Assembly: GCA_038317095.1 (NCBI GenBank)
Contig: JBBQBB010000014.1
Coordinates: forward strand, 1 to 59,265
Source of the DNA: JAGXTF01 sp038317095
Lineage (GTDB): Bacteria > Bacteroidota > Bacteroidia > NS11-12g > UBA955
Length of the DNA: 59,265 nt
Reading direction: 5' to 3'
Program-made: the position numbers and the translations under genes
The notes under the pieces: generated by a model
What the model was told of the DNA's origin: nothing
Database searches by the model: none
The model's input: only the letters and a program-made list of their open reading frames with translations
Part shown: piece by piece, positions 37,055 to 46,789 of the stretch
Layout of the letters: each line of letters opens with the position of its first letter
How positions within the stretch are numbered: the stretch's first letter is position 1

Positions 37055-39795
37055 ATGAAACGTATGTATTTTTCGAAAAGGATAATTTGTATGTTTATCT
37101 CTTTTCATTCACTTTTGATATACGGACAATGGAACAATAATTGGTATATACGTAAAAATACTTTTTTAAATTTTAATACTACACCTCCTGCATATGTCTT
37201 AACCACTAAATCTATGGTTGATGCTGGCGGTTGGCGTGCGTGTATATCAAACTGCGCTGGAAAAGCAATATTAATATCTTCACCAATAACTTACAATCAA
37301 TATTTTGATTCACTAGATCAATATATGACCTTTCCCGCTGGAAGAGTTTTAAGTTCAAACATAATAATTCCGAAACCAGGAAATGATAGTGTATATTATC
37401 ATTTTTATATAAATGCATGGAATAAAGGTGGATTATATTTTGCAGAATTAAATGCATTGGCCAATGCTGGAAAAGGGAAAACAGTATGTTTTAATAATAG
37501 GATTTTAGATTCCTGTGTTAGAGCAAATTTTGCTGTAGTTAAAAACAAAATTGACAATTCTTATAGGCTTTTGGTTACTTATGATTGTTTTACCCTTTAT
37601 TGTTTTAAAGTTAATAAATTTGGAGTATCTACCATACCAGTTATTAGCAACGGGTTTTTTAATTTTACAGAAAATAAAATTCAGGGGCTATATTCTTCAT
37701 CCTTAGGTAATGATTTTTTTGGACACGCTATGACAAGAATTATTGCCTCAAATGACGGTTCTAAATTAGTAACTATTGATGTGCCATATTTCGTTTCAGG
37801 CAAACAAGAGAATGTATTTATGTATGATTTTGACATAAATACAGGAAAAGCGAGCATTAGAATAACAATAATAAACAACAATGAGTATGGCATTAATTAT
37901 GGATGTGAAATGGCTTGCTTTTCTGGCAATGATTCGCAGGTTTACCCGAGTATAAACCCAATGTATTTGATGCGATTTTCTGGCACAAAAAATTACCGTA
38001 TTTTACAATATGATGTAGCGAAGAAAGCAAAAAGAATTATACAAAATAGCAACAATGGCTGGGATGCAATAAGTTCTATGGCCCTTGGTATAGATGGCAA
38101 AATCTATGGTTTTGCCTCTACCGCCTACGATACATCATCTGGGGGTCGAATTACTATTATACAATATCCCAATAAGCCTGGTAAACTTTGCAATCTTTTT
38201 AGACCAGCCAATTTCCAAAGAGCAATTAAAGATTTACCCAACCTCACAGACCACCTCATCAACATCCGCACGAACCTAGACCTTACAACCTGTGTTGACA
38301 CGGTGCTATTTTCAGTAATGGGTGACAGCAGTTTTGCCAAACTTACCTGCCGTTTTGGCGATGGAGATAGCAATGTAATAAACAAACCTGCCAGTAAACT
38401 GTATACATTTAAACATTTTTACAAAGCCGAAGGGCGCTACGCCTGTGTATGGGAGGGCCGTACTGCCCAATGCAATGCACCCGTGTGGTACACGGATACA
38501 ATGCAGGTGTTTTACCCAGCGAAACGCAAAAACACTTCGTTTTTACCCACTACTACAAAGCATTGCACAAATGCCACATTGTCTTTTACAGATAGCATTA
38601 TCCATGCCAGCGGCTACCAAATCAATTGGGGAGACGACAGTATAGAGGTGTTTAGCAATGCCAATATTATTGGCAAATAAATGGACAAATTAAAGGTGGC
38701 GAAAAAACATTGAATTATATTGTTGCAGACAGCGGTTTTGCTTGGTTAAAATTATACAGCAAAACGCAATATGGTTGCCTAGATTCAATTTCACAAAAAA
38801 CGAGGTTTAACAAATCTCCAATAGCCATATATTCCATTTCTGACAGCACCATTTGCCAAGGGGACAGTATTGTATTAAAAGACCAAAGCCTAGCAGATAG
38901 CGTGGCTTGGAAAGTAAACAATTCTGTATATCCTATTGCAAATGCGAAAATAAAAGTAACCGAAAATGCGGGTAGTTATCCCCTTTTTCATTTTGCCATA
39001 AACCGCAATGGATGCGCAGATACAAATATTTTAAGTGTAAAAATAGAAGCCAAACCCAAAGCCAATTTTACAAATACAAATGCCTGTGAAAATGAAAAAA
39101 TCGCATTTATGGACATATCTACGGGCAAAAATGTGCAATGGATATGGAAAATACTGAACAAAACAAAATATGGAATTGCACCCACAGACACCATTGGTAA
39201 AGCGGGAAATTACAGTGTAAAATTGCGGGTAAATACCAGTTTTGGCTGTACAGACTCAGTTACAAAAATGGTGGTGGTTTACCCAAATCCCACACCCAAT
39301 ATTTATTTTACAGGTACGGGTTTTACCCCACCAGACCAATATGGTTATTTGTTTGAATGCAAGCCAGATACTTTTGTTTTTTACAAATGGCAAATAGGCA
39401 GCGCAGGCAATGCAGATAAAGCCAAAGCCTATGTTTATTTTAGCGAATCGGGCAAGTCTGAACATGTGTATTTAGAGGTAACCGACAACTGCAAAGGCAA
39501 AACAGACAGTTTGGTTTACATAAAAGGCCTAACTTTATATCTTTTCCCCAATTCATTTACCCCCAACAGCGACGGACATAACGATGGCTTTGGCATTGCA
39601 GGCCCCGAATATATAAAACAATACAAATTGCGCATATTCAACCGCTGGGGCGAAGAGGTGTTCTTTACTCAAAATCCTTATGAATTGTGGAAACCACAAA
39701 ACCCATTGCCTGGTTTATATGTTTACAAAGCTGCGGTGCAAGACATATACAGCCGCTGGAAAGAATTGGATGGGGTGGTTTATTTGTTGCGGTAG
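37055..39795 (+). pseudogene. Frameshifted PKD protein with T9SS type B domain
   Basis: The first frame (37055-38680) begins with a signal peptide (MKRMYFSKRIICMFISFHSLL) and a beta-propeller-like region, followed by PKD-like modules (CRFGDGDSNVINKPASK). At about 38660 the frame changes: reading +1 gives YYWQINGQIKGGEKTLNYI, which continues directly into the second frame (38710-39795). The second part carries a PKD-like module and a CHU_C type B sorting domain (FPNSFTPNSDGHNDGF, FNRWGEEVFF, LPGLYVYKAAVQD). A single lesion in non-homopolymer sequence splits an otherwise intact gene of about 910 codons. It may be a recent mutation, phase variation or a sequence error. Confidence 0.78.
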
Positions 39796-39873
39796 TTTTT
39801 GAAGTAGAAAGTATATTGGCCAATTAGTGTTATACTAATTTGCTTAAAGAATCCTTTGCCTTTAAATTGCCGC

Positions 39874-40314
39874 ATGCAAATTCAGTTTAAACATTTAATA
39901 TCTTTGGAAGAAAGACTGTGTATTTTTCCTCTTTACACCCAATTGAATCCTTATTTAACATTCGAGAAATTTTCCATTCGCATGGAAGCCCAAATGGTTG
40001 AAACTGGATACTATCTTTTGGCCGTTTATAATTTCAACGAATTGATTGCAACCTCGGGTTATTGGATTTCAAATAAACTGTATTGCGGCAAATATTTAGA
40101 GCCTGACAACGTAGTGGTTGATAAAGGATATCGATCCAAAGGAATAGGTGAAATGATGCAAAAGGAAATGGAAACAATTGCAAAAGAAAACCAATGCAAC
40201 GCAATGATGTTAGATGCCTATTTAGAAAATATCCAAGGGCACAAATTTTATGAAAAACACAATTACGAAAAGAAAGGATTTCATTTTGTTAAAAAATTAT
40301 CTCCAAATAGTTGA
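39874..40314 (+). CDS. GNAT N-acetyltransferase
   Basis: The ATG at 39874 gives about 146 residues. The GNAT fold is shown by the acetyl-CoA binding segment VVVDKGYRSKGIGEMMQKEM (R/Q-x-x-G-x-G/A equivalent in RSKGIG) and the following NAMMLDAYLENIQGHKFYEKHNYE, the usual motif B with the [FY]YEKxG[FY]-like end. The acceptor is unknown. It is monocistronic and converges with the UbiA gene after 2 bases, without a visible terminator. Confidence 0.85.
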   Translation: MQIQFKHLISLEERLCIFPLYTQLNPYLTFEKFSIRMEAQMVETGYYLLAVYNFNELIATSGYWISNKLYCGKYLEPDNVVVDKGYRSKGIGEMMQKEMETIAKENQCNAMMLDAYLENIQGHKFYEKHNYEKKGFHFVKKLSPNS

Positions 40315-40316
40315 GA

Positions 40317-41207
40317 TTATCCCAAATATGGAATAGCCACCAAACTGGCAATATGAATGACTATAGCCACTTTAAGAAAGCTGTCTGCTATAAAATAAAA
40401 AGTCTCATCCTTAGACAACAAACAGGCAAGCGAAACTACCAATGCAGTAGCTAGACTAAATCCACTTATCAATGTGAAATAATTTAAATGCGGATAAAAC
40501 AAAGTTGTACCAAAGAAAAATGCAGTTGCCGAAAGTAAACAAATGGAAAACAACCATTGGCGGGTAAATTTCTTGCCCGCAGCCACTACCACGGTTTTAT
40601 AACCAAAAATAATATTGCCCTTGTTGCCATTTAAATCTTTCACTACTTCTCTCGTAAATCCTACAACCAGTAAACTGCAGATATAAATTAACAAACCATA
40701 GTGCATGTTTAAATAGTGCAACCACACTGCAATAATTGGCGAAATTGCCAACAAGGAAGCAGTTAACTCTCTAATCACCGGTATTTTTTGTAATTTATGC
40801 GAATAAAACCAGAATAAGAATGTGAGAATCGTTGAAAATATAAAAACTTTGTACGAAGCAAACAATGCAAAACCAACGGAAAATACATTTAAAATAACAT
40901 AGGTATTCAATAAATAATTTTGACTCAATAACCTGCTAAAAACGACGCTTTCAGGCCTATTGATCAAATCCTTATCTACATCATAGAAACCATTGATAAT
41001 AAAGGCTCCCGCAACGGCGCAAGTGGTGGATAATACAATAAAATGGAGCTTGTAGTCTGATAAAAACAAATAGGCATTCTCGTGTAAATTAAATACATAA
41101 AATGCAATTAAATATTGTGACAATCCCAGCAATCCAATATTGTACCAGCGTATGGCGCGCAGTAAAAGTAAAATATTTACGAAGGGGCCAACTTTGGGGC
41201 CTTTCAT
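40317..41207 (-). CDS. UbiA family prenyltransferase
   Basis: The 296-residue integral membrane protein has about eight hydrophobic segments and the two Asp-rich motifs of UbiA enzymes: NGFYDVDKDLINRP (residues about 72-85) and REVVKDLNGNKGN (about 188-200). Bacteroidota homologues are often called geranylgeranylglycerol-phosphate geranylgeranyltransferases, but the acceptor cannot be told from sequence. It starts 2 bases after the mevalonate kinase stop at the end of the leftward mevalonate cluster, so it probably uses prenyl diphosphate made from the pathway. Confidence 0.87.
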   Translation of the reverse strand: MKGPKVGPFVNILLLLRAIRWYNIGLLGLSQYLIAFYVFNLHENAYLFLSDYKLHFIVLSTTCAVAGAFIINGFYDVDKDLINRPESVVFSRLLSQNYLLNTYVILNVFSVGFALFASYKVFIFSTILTFLFWFYSHKLQKIPVIRELTASLLAISPIIAVWLHYLNMHYGLLIYICSLLVVGFTREVVKDLNGNKGNIIFGYKTVVVAAGKKFTRQWLFSICLLSATAFFFGTTLFYPHLNYFTLISGFSLATALVVSLACLLSKDETFYFIADSFLKVAIVIHIASLVAIPYLG

Positions 41208-41209
41208 AC

Positions 41210-42154
41210 TTAAAATTGATGTATAATTTGAAGGTTATGCCCTTTTAGCATCTCGCGGGCTTTTTCCATATCTTGGGTAAAACCCAAAATAAAACCACCC
41301 CCACCGCTGCCGCATAATTTTAAATAGTAGGCGTTGGTTTCAATTCCATTTCGCCAAGTTTGCTGAAATTTTTCGGGAATCATCGGTTTGAAATTTTCTA
41401 AGAAAAGACCTGAAAGTTCTTTCAAATTGGCAAACAGTGGTTTGGTATCGCCTTTTAAAAATGCTTTTATGCATTCATCGTTGTATTTCTTCAATTTGGT
41501 TTTAACCAAATGGCGAAAACCTTCCTCTTTTAATTTTTGTAAGAATATGGATACCATACCCTGGGTTTTACCTGGCGAGCCACTGTCCATTAAAAATATA
41601 GCGCCTTTTCCATCCACATTGCTACTGGGCATAACCACCGTGCCCAATTCACTCTTGCTCTGGATTAAAACAGGTAAATTGAGGTAACAAATTAACGGAT
41701 CTAAACCAGAACTGGTGCCGTGGAAATAACTTTCTAAAAATGCCAAGGTTTTTTTAAGCCCTAATAGATTTTCACCATTTGAAGCCTCTGTTTCAGAAAT
41801 TTTATCTAAACAGTACCGGTCATAAATTGCCGCTACTAAAGCGCCGCTGCTGCCCACACCAAAACCTTGAGGAATGCTACTGTCGAAAAACAAACCGTTC
41901 TCAATATCCGTTTCCAAACGAATCAAGTCCATTGTGCAAGGCATCAAACCTGCTTTTTGTGAACTTAATAAATATTGAAAATATTGTTTTAAACTTGCAT
42001 TGCTGTTCGACTTATCTGCATCTATTTCTCCAATTGGCTGAAGCAATTTGCCCTTGTAAAAATGATATGGAATGCTAAGCCCCATCGAATCTTCGATGAT
42101 ACCATATTCTCCAAAAAGAAGAATTTTAGCGTAGTACATTGAGTCTTTCAGCAT
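41210..42154 (-). CDS. Mevalonate kinase (GHMP family)
   Basis: The 314-residue GHMP kinase shows motif 1 AKILLFGEYGIIE, motif 2 GFGVGSSGALVAA (about 97-109) and motif 3 LCGSGGGGFILGF near 285. The glycine-rich third motif and the short motif 1 are typical of mevalonate kinase, which phosphorylates mevalonate at C5. Its ATG directly abuts the stop of the diphosphomevalonate decarboxylase gene. A second ATG 5 codons on could also start it. Another GHMP kinase of the cluster lies at 43822-44751, so assignment of steps to the two is by motif and not proven. Confidence 0.82.
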   Translation of the reverse strand: MLKDSMYYAKILLFGEYGIIEDSMGLSIPYHFYKGKLLQPIGEIDADKSNSNASLKQYFQYLLSSQKAGLMPCTMDLIRLETDIENGLFFDSSIPQGFGVGSSGALVAAIYDRYCLDKISETEASNGENLLGLKKTLAFLESYFHGTSSGLDPLICYLNLPVLIQSKSELGTVVMPSSNVDGKGAIFLMDSGSPGKTQGMVSIFLQKLKEEGFRHLVKTKLKKYNDECIKAFLKGDTKPLFANLKELSGLFLENFKPMIPEKFQQTWRNGIETNAYYLKLCGSGGGGFILGFTQDMEKAREMLKGHNLQIIHQF

Positions 42155-43192
42155 TTAAGTTAATTTTACAGGACCTTTACCTATGGTAGTGCAAAGGTAC
42201 TTCCCATCTTGGCAAAAACCAACAAGTTCTTGTTCAATGAAACCCACAACTTCTTTACTGTATAGTTTTGGAAACAACACGTGCACATTGGCCCCTGCAT
42301 CTAGGGTAAACATAATGGGAGTTCCAGTTTTTTCTCTGTAATCCCATATTTTTTCGATAACCGCCAAGCTATTGGGCCGCATTAGAATATAATAGGGGTT
42401 GCTAACCATCATCATGGCGTGCAATTGCAAAGCTTCGCTTTCTACTATTGAAATAAAACGCCTTACATTTCCTTTTTCCATTGCAACCAACAATTGTGTA
42501 AGATTTGCCAAGGCAACTTGAAAACGGGTTTCAGCATATGGATTTGACCCCAGCAAAGAATGGCCTTCGGTGCTGCTTACTTTTTTCTCACCTGCATCTA
42601 CAATCAATACCGCATCCATCATCTCCTTAAAGGGTTCGGCCAATTCGAAATGTATTGGAACCGCATATTCGTCTGAACTGTTTTTAACCCCTAAATGCGA
42701 GCCCCAGACTGCAGGTTCGCTATACAAGCTACGACATGCACTGCCAGAACCCAAACGCGCAATTCTGCTGGCTGCTTGCATCAAATCCGGAAATTTTTGA
42801 CCCGTATATTGTTCTTGCAAATCACAAATGCACAAGGCAAGTGCACCAAAACCCGCGGCACTGCTTGCAATGCCGGTGCCATGTGGAAAATTGTTAATTG
42901 TTTGTATATACAAATGTTGTTCGCGAACCACGGAAAAATCATTCCAAATACGATGAAGAAAAGTTGTGATTTTGGATTCAAAGGAGGGTTTTACCTTGCC
43001 ATCTACCAATAGATTGAAAGCAGGATTGCCACTTATATTTCCATGTTCTAGCGATATTGTGGTTTCTGTAAATAAATCGCTGAGTGCTAAACTAATACTA
43101 GGGTTGGCTGGCAATTGAATCCCAGTGGTCTTTTTGCCCCAGTATTTTACCAAAGCTATATTTGATGGGCAGCGGTATTTTGCGGATTTAAT
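42155..43192 (-). CDS. mvaD: Diphosphomevalonate decarboxylase, probable ATT start
   Basis: The enzyme makes isopentenyl diphosphate from diphosphomevalonate with ATP. The conserved N-terminus CPSNIALVKYWGKK lies partly upstream of the first NTG codon at 43153 (TTG). Reading back in frame, the segment runs through KYRCPSNIA to an ATT at 43190-43192, with the nearest upstream stop at 43211-43213 and no ATG, GTG or TTG between. Thus the full protein (345 residues) would start at ATT, giving MKSAKYRCPSNIALVKYWGK. NFPHGTGIASSAAGFGAL is the GHMP motif 2, and FTLDAGANVHVLFP contains the catalytic Asp region. It directly precedes the mevalonate kinase gene. Confidence 0.85.
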   Translation of the reverse strand: MKSAKYRCPSNIALVKYWGKKTTGIQLPANPSISLALSDLFTETTISLEHGNISGNPAFNLLVDGKVKPSFESKITTFLHRIWNDFSVVREQHLYIQTINNFPHGTGIASSAAGFGALALCICDLQEQYTGQKFPDLMQAASRIARLGSGSACRSLYSEPAVWGSHLGVKNSSDEYAVPIHFELAEPFKEMMDAVLIVDAGEKKVSSTEGHSLLGSNPYAETRFQVALANLTQLLVAMEKGNVRRFISIVESEALQLHAMMMVSNPYYILMRPNSLAVIEKIWDYREKTGTPIMFTLDAGANVHVLFPKLYSKEVVGFIEQELVGFCQDGKYLCTTIGKGPVKLT

Positions 43193-43205
43193 GTTTTCGA
43201 TGTTG

Positions 43206-43213
43206 CAAAATTA
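43206..43213 (-). promoter_or_regulatory. Predicted -7 box of the mvaD-mvk-ubiA operon
   Basis: On the minus strand the sequence is TAATTTTG, an exact TAnnTTTG match, ending 13 bases before the proposed ATT start. A good minus-33 TTG is missing. Confidence 0.4.
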
Positions 43214-43391
43214 ACCAAGTAAAACGAAGAATTGAATTTTGTGGATGTAATAATTTTAAATAGCCATTAAATTCAGGATTAAAACCAAATTTTTCTGGCT
43301 ACAATTGGCTTTTTGGGTTATTTTATAGAGATTGGTTGCAAGCAAAGTATACGAACAATATGCCCAAAATATTAATGAAGACAATTCCCAT

Positions 43392-43650
43392 TTAGGCAAA
43401 TTCTATGGCCAATTCGTATGGATTTCGATTCGCAAAATAAAAATCATCCAGCGTAAAATACATCGCCTTTTTATCAGTCTGTTGCAGCATTTTTAATTGT
43501 TGCAACATCCTGGTTGTTTTTCCCGTGCCTCTCGAACCCCACAATCCCGTTCAACCTCCATTCATAATCAAAGGAAAGAGGCAACTGTCTCACAATTTTC
43601 TTTATAGTAGCCTGAATTATGGCGTTGGATTTATTAACAATTTCGTCCAT
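43392..43650 (-). pseudogene. AAA-type ATPase remnant
   Basis: On the minus strand an ATG at 43650 opens MDEIVNKSNAIIQATIKKIV and WRLNGIVG. The sequence then needs one base removed to continue with SRGTGKTTRMLQQLKMLQQT and MYFTLDDFYFANRNPYELAI, ending at TAA (43392-43394). The RGTGKTT is a Walker A motif, and the layout matches the N-terminal part of the AAA ATPase family that often carries a DUF4143 domain. The frameshift lies in GGGGTTCGAG near 43533. The rest of the gene is missing. It lies inside the mevalonate cluster. Confidence 0.65.
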
Positions 43651-43821
43651 AAACGTTTAATTACCCCCGTAATATTAACTGTTTTTGTTTAATCAAACAT
43701 GCATTTAACAATTTTTACGCTTATTGACACAATCAATTATAGTATATTTTGCTTAATGGAATAAGCAATATTTATGCATTGGGATGAATCATTTAAGCTA
43801 TTTTGAGTTTTTTAGGCCAAA

Positions 43822-44751
43822 TTACTTCGACAACACATATTCATTCCACTTTACAACATCCATATTTTCAAAAGTAGATTGGTATTCCGCCAATATTTTT
43901 CCGTTCACCAACAATATATCACCACCCCAAGCGCCAAGCCATTTGCACAATCCGCCTTGCACTGGCTTTATAGCCAAATCATCATACGTCTTTGGAATTT
44001 CTAGATATTGCGACAACAATGCCTGCCACATTTCCAACATGGCTTCTAAAAGTGGAATGCTACGGGGATTTTTGATGGCCTGAATGCATGCACTCAACTG
44101 ATGAAGCATAAGTGTATCGTTTTTCAAAGCATTCAACTTTTCCTTTACACTTCCCAATGCATTTCTGCTGTTCATTTTGGTACCTGGAAAAGCCAAAAAC
44201 CAATGTTCAGTAAGGTTCGGTTCCAAATGCCAAGGCTCCCAATTGGGTTCTTCGTTTTCAATCCAATAAACCACAGGTTTGCCGGTTTTACAAACTGCCA
44301 CATCATATCCACTGCCACCAAATACTGCCGCTTGTAAATCAAAAGCATTTACACCTGTCCAATCTGAAATAGTTGAGATAAGTGTGCTACTTGTGCCTAA
44401 GCCATAATTGCGGCTAAATTCACAATTCGTTTCTACCCGTATAGTTTTATGATCAAAAAAATTGGGCTTTTGTAATTTTACCTCACGCAAAATATGCAAC
44501 AAGGTATTCCCGATCTCGTAGTTTGTGCTTTCCGCAAGGTGCATTATGTCTGTATCCATTCTGCAATCCAACCAAACAGAACCATCTGGATTTTTACTTT
44601 GCCAAACAATTTTCGAATTCCCTTTGGTGACAACTTCCCATACACTTAGCCATTGCCCGTCCATAACAGGTAATGCCAATGCTTCTATCCCAGCCATTAC
44701 TGCATATTCGCCGCACAACAATACCTTGCCTTTTGCGTAAAATGTTTTCAC
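43822..44751 (-). CDS. GHMP kinase, candidate phosphomevalonate kinase
   Basis: Taking the GTG at 44751 as start gives 309 residues beginning MKTFYAKGKVLLCGEYAVM, where the expected GHMP motif 1 is at the N-terminus; upstream codons in the open frame are not protein-like. Motif 2 is YGLGTSS (about 116-122). The segment GGSGYDVAV (about 145-153) resembles the GSGFDVA block of phosphomevalonate kinases, which supports that assignment over a second mevalonate kinase. It would make diphosphomevalonate, the substrate of the neighbouring decarboxylase. A TATATTTG box ends 6 bases before the GTG. It is divergent from the cupredoxin gene. Confidence 0.7.
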   Translation of the reverse strand: MKTFYAKGKVLLCGEYAVMAGIEALALPVMDGQWLSVWEVVTKGNSKIVWQSKNPDGSVWLDCRMDTDIMHLAESTNYEIGNTLLHILREVKLQKPNFFDHKTIRVETNCEFSRNYGLGTSSTLISTISDWTGVNAFDLQAAVFGGSGYDVAVCKTGKPVVYWIENEEPNWEPWHLEPNLTEHWFLAFPGTKMNSRNALGSVKEKLNALKNDTLMLHQLSACIQAIKNPRSIPLLEAMLEMWQALLSQYLEIPKTYDDLAIKPVQGGLCKWLGAWGGDILLVNGKILAEYQSTFENMDVVKWNEYVLSK

Positions 44752-44757
44752 AATGTG

Positions 44758-44765
44758 CAAATATA
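44758..44765 (-). promoter_or_regulatory. -7 box abutting the GHMP kinase start
   Basis: The minus-strand TATATTTG matches TAnnTTTG exactly and leaves only 6 bases before the GTG at 44751, so a transcript from it would be leaderless or nearly so. Confidence 0.4.
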
Positions 44766-44838
44766 ATGTATTCACAAAGTCGCTATAGTTACTTCGCATA
44801 TTTATTGTATTTGTTGCCAAATTGTTTATCATTGTGCA

Positions 44839-45441
44839 ATGAAAAAAATCATCTTACTTTCACTTACACTTGTGGTATTTTCTTTTAGCCAAGCAAAACA
44901 ATTCACAATTTCCATTGTAGACCAAACCTACAATCCTGATATAACAAATGCCTTTGTTGGAGATACCATAACTATAGAAGCCACGAACAGTCATCCATTG
45001 GTTCAGGTTTCTAAAACCAATTGGCAGTTAGGCAATGCAACAGAATTGGTTGGTGGATGGGGAACCAAAACAACAAATTATACTTTTAAAATTGACGCTA
45101 GCGATACCCTCTATTTTATGTGTACAAGCCATGGGACTGGTGGCATGAAAGCCAAAATTATATCAACCGTGCCAATATTTGGATCTGCAACGAATGTCAG
45201 CGCATCCATTTTGCATTTTCAAAACCCAGTTAAGAATAAAACTTTAAATATAACCTTAGATAGCCCCAGTGAAAACTACACTTTTCTCATATATAACCTT
45301 TCTGGAATCATAGAATTTTCCACTATCATCAAACATTCAGAGAGTTTGGTATTATCAAATCTGAAAAGTGGCTTGTATTATTTTGCTCTACTTTCGGAAA
45401 ACAAACAACAGTTTCAAACCCAAAAAATATTTATAGAATAA
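44839..45441 (+). CDS. Cupredoxin-like secreted protein with T9SS type A domain
   Basis: The 200-residue protein starts with a Sec signal peptide (MKKIILLSLTLVVFSFSQA). Residues 20-112 are a plastocyanin-like domain with putative type 1 copper ligands His52 (NSHPLV), Cys95, His98 and Met103 (FMCTSHGTGGMK). Residues about 120-200 form a T9SS type A sorting domain lacking the usual YPNP opening but with LKSGLYYFALLSENKQ. It is likely a surface-anchored or secreted blue copper protein with an electron-transfer role. It lies on the opposite strand, inside the mevalonate cluster, and converges with the HMG-CoA reductase gene after 7 bases. Confidence 0.8.
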   Translation: MKKIILLSLTLVVFSFSQAKQFTISIVDQTYNPDITNAFVGDTITIEATNSHPLVQVSKTNWQLGNATELVGGWGTKTTNYTFKIDASDTLYFMCTSHGTGGMKAKIISTVPIFGSATNVSASILHFQNPVKNKTLNITLDSPSENYTFLIYNLSGIIEFSTIIKHSESLVLSNLKSGLYYFALLSENKQQFQTQKIFIE

Positions 45442-45448
45442 TTGCCAT

Positions 45449-46789
45449 TCAGATCTGTGCTTGCACATTGGCCCTCACCGATTCAAATACACGCACAGCC
45501 TCGCTATGGCTAACTGTATGGTCTTTAAAATAGGCAACTACTTTTTCTTTTTCTGCATCTGATGCGCCCAATTGATTTAAGATATTGAGCAAGTGCATTT
45601 TCATATGTCCTTTTTGAATGCCGCTTGTAATGAGACTTCGGATGGCACTAAAATTTTGAGCCAAACCCGCCACTGCAATGATTTCCATCAATTCCTTTGC
45701 ATTGGGTTTCCCCAATATTTCATGCGAAAATTTTACCATGGGATGCAGACTTGTAATACCACCCACAGTGCCTAATGCCAAAGGAATTTCAATCCAGAAT
45801 TTAAAAGTATCGCCTTCAACTTCTGCATGTGTTAAACTGCGATAATGTCCACTTCTGCTGGCGTAAGCATGCACACAAGCTTCAATAGCCCTAAAATCAT
45901 TTCCACTTGCAACCACTACCGAATCAATACCGTTCATAATTCCCTTATTGTGGGTTACAGCTCTATAGGGTTCAATTTCGGCAATGCGAATGGCGCGACA
46001 AAATTTGTCGGCAAACTCTTGATTTTCTATCCCACTTCCTTCATTAATTTCATTCACTTTGCAGCTCACTTCTGCCCTTACCAAACATTGCGGCGTGTAA
46101 TTGCTGAGGATGCTCATAATTACTTCTATATTTTTTTCATTAACAGGGATACTGTCCGAGTTTACAATTTCTTGTCTAAGTATTTTGGCAAATTCTTCCA
46201 AACAACTGTTAATGAAATTTGCACCCATACTATCGCAGGTCTCAAAAGTGGCTTCTAGCTGATAATAACCAGGTTCAAGTGTAGTTTTGTCTTTCAAAAC
46301 AATGTCTAAAATCCCACCCCCACGCTGGTTCATATTTGCAGTAATGCTGGCTGTATCTTGAAAGAATTTTGGTTTAATTTCTTCAAAATATTTCTCAAAA
46401 TTTTCATGATTTAAACCATTCCAAAAGAAATGCACATGGCCTACTTTGGTGGTAGAAATTACAGTGGTTTTAAAACCGCCGCGATCGAGCCAAAAGTTTG
46501 CCGCTTTTGCGGCGGCTGCTACTACGCTACTTTCTTCAATTGCCAAAGGCAATGTAAGCAGTTTGTTATTGATTAAAAAATTGGGTGCAATGCCAAACGG
46601 CATGTAAAAATTGCTCAACGTATTTTCAATAAATTCATCGTGTAATTTTTGAATATTGGTATCCGAATGCCAATAGCCATGAAGCAGTGCTAGTGAAAAT
46701 TCTGGTTCATTTGCATAGTTGCTAATCAGCCATTCTATCTTTTCGTCTTTGCTTAGTTTGCTAAATCCAGATATAGGTCTTACACTCAT
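45449..46789 (-). CDS. mvaA: Hydroxymethylglutaryl-CoA reductase, class II type
   Basis: The 446-residue enzyme reduces HMG-CoA to mevalonate with NAD(P)H. Catalytic residues of the class II family are visible: Glu in LAIEESSVVAAA (near 85), Lys and Asp in HNKGIMNGIDSVVVASGND, and the His in IQKGHMKMHLLNI near 390. The segment FYMPFGIAPNFLINN is a conserved early block. The length and motif spacing match the soluble class II enzymes, not the membrane-anchored eukaryotic ones. Its start overlaps the isomerase stop by 4 bases (ATGA at 46786-46789). Confidence 0.94.
   Translation of the reverse strand: MSVRPISGFSKLSKDEKIEWLISNYANEPEFSLALLHGYWHSDTNIQKLHDEFIENTLSNFYMPFGIAPNFLINNKLLTLPLAIEESSVVAAAAKAANFWLDRGGFKTTVISTTKVGHVHFFWNGLNHENFEKYFEEIKPKFFQDTASITANMNQRGGGILDIVLKDKTTLEPGYYQLEATFETCDSMGANFINSCLEEFAKILRQEIVNSDSIPVNEKNIEVIMSILSNYTPQCLVRAEVSCKVNEINEGSGIENQEFADKFCRAIRIAEIEPYRAVTHNKGIMNGIDSVVVASGNDFRAIEACVHAYASRSGHYRSLTHAEVEGDTFKFWIEIPLALGTVGGITSLHPMVKFSHEILGKPNAKELMEIIAVAGLAQNFSAIRSLITSGIQKGHMKMHLLNILNQLGASDAEKEKVVAYFKDHTVSHSEAVRVFESVRANVQAQI

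Noticed and set aside
42901..42914. A third TTTGTATATACAAA palindrome
   Set aside because: It lies inside the mvaD coding region, away from any promoter, single and not paired, so I treat it as chance.
43751..43766. Small stem GCTTA/TAAGC upstream of nothing obvious
   Set aside because: Only 5 bp, no T-tract and no adjacent gene end to serve; likely chance in AT-rich DNA.
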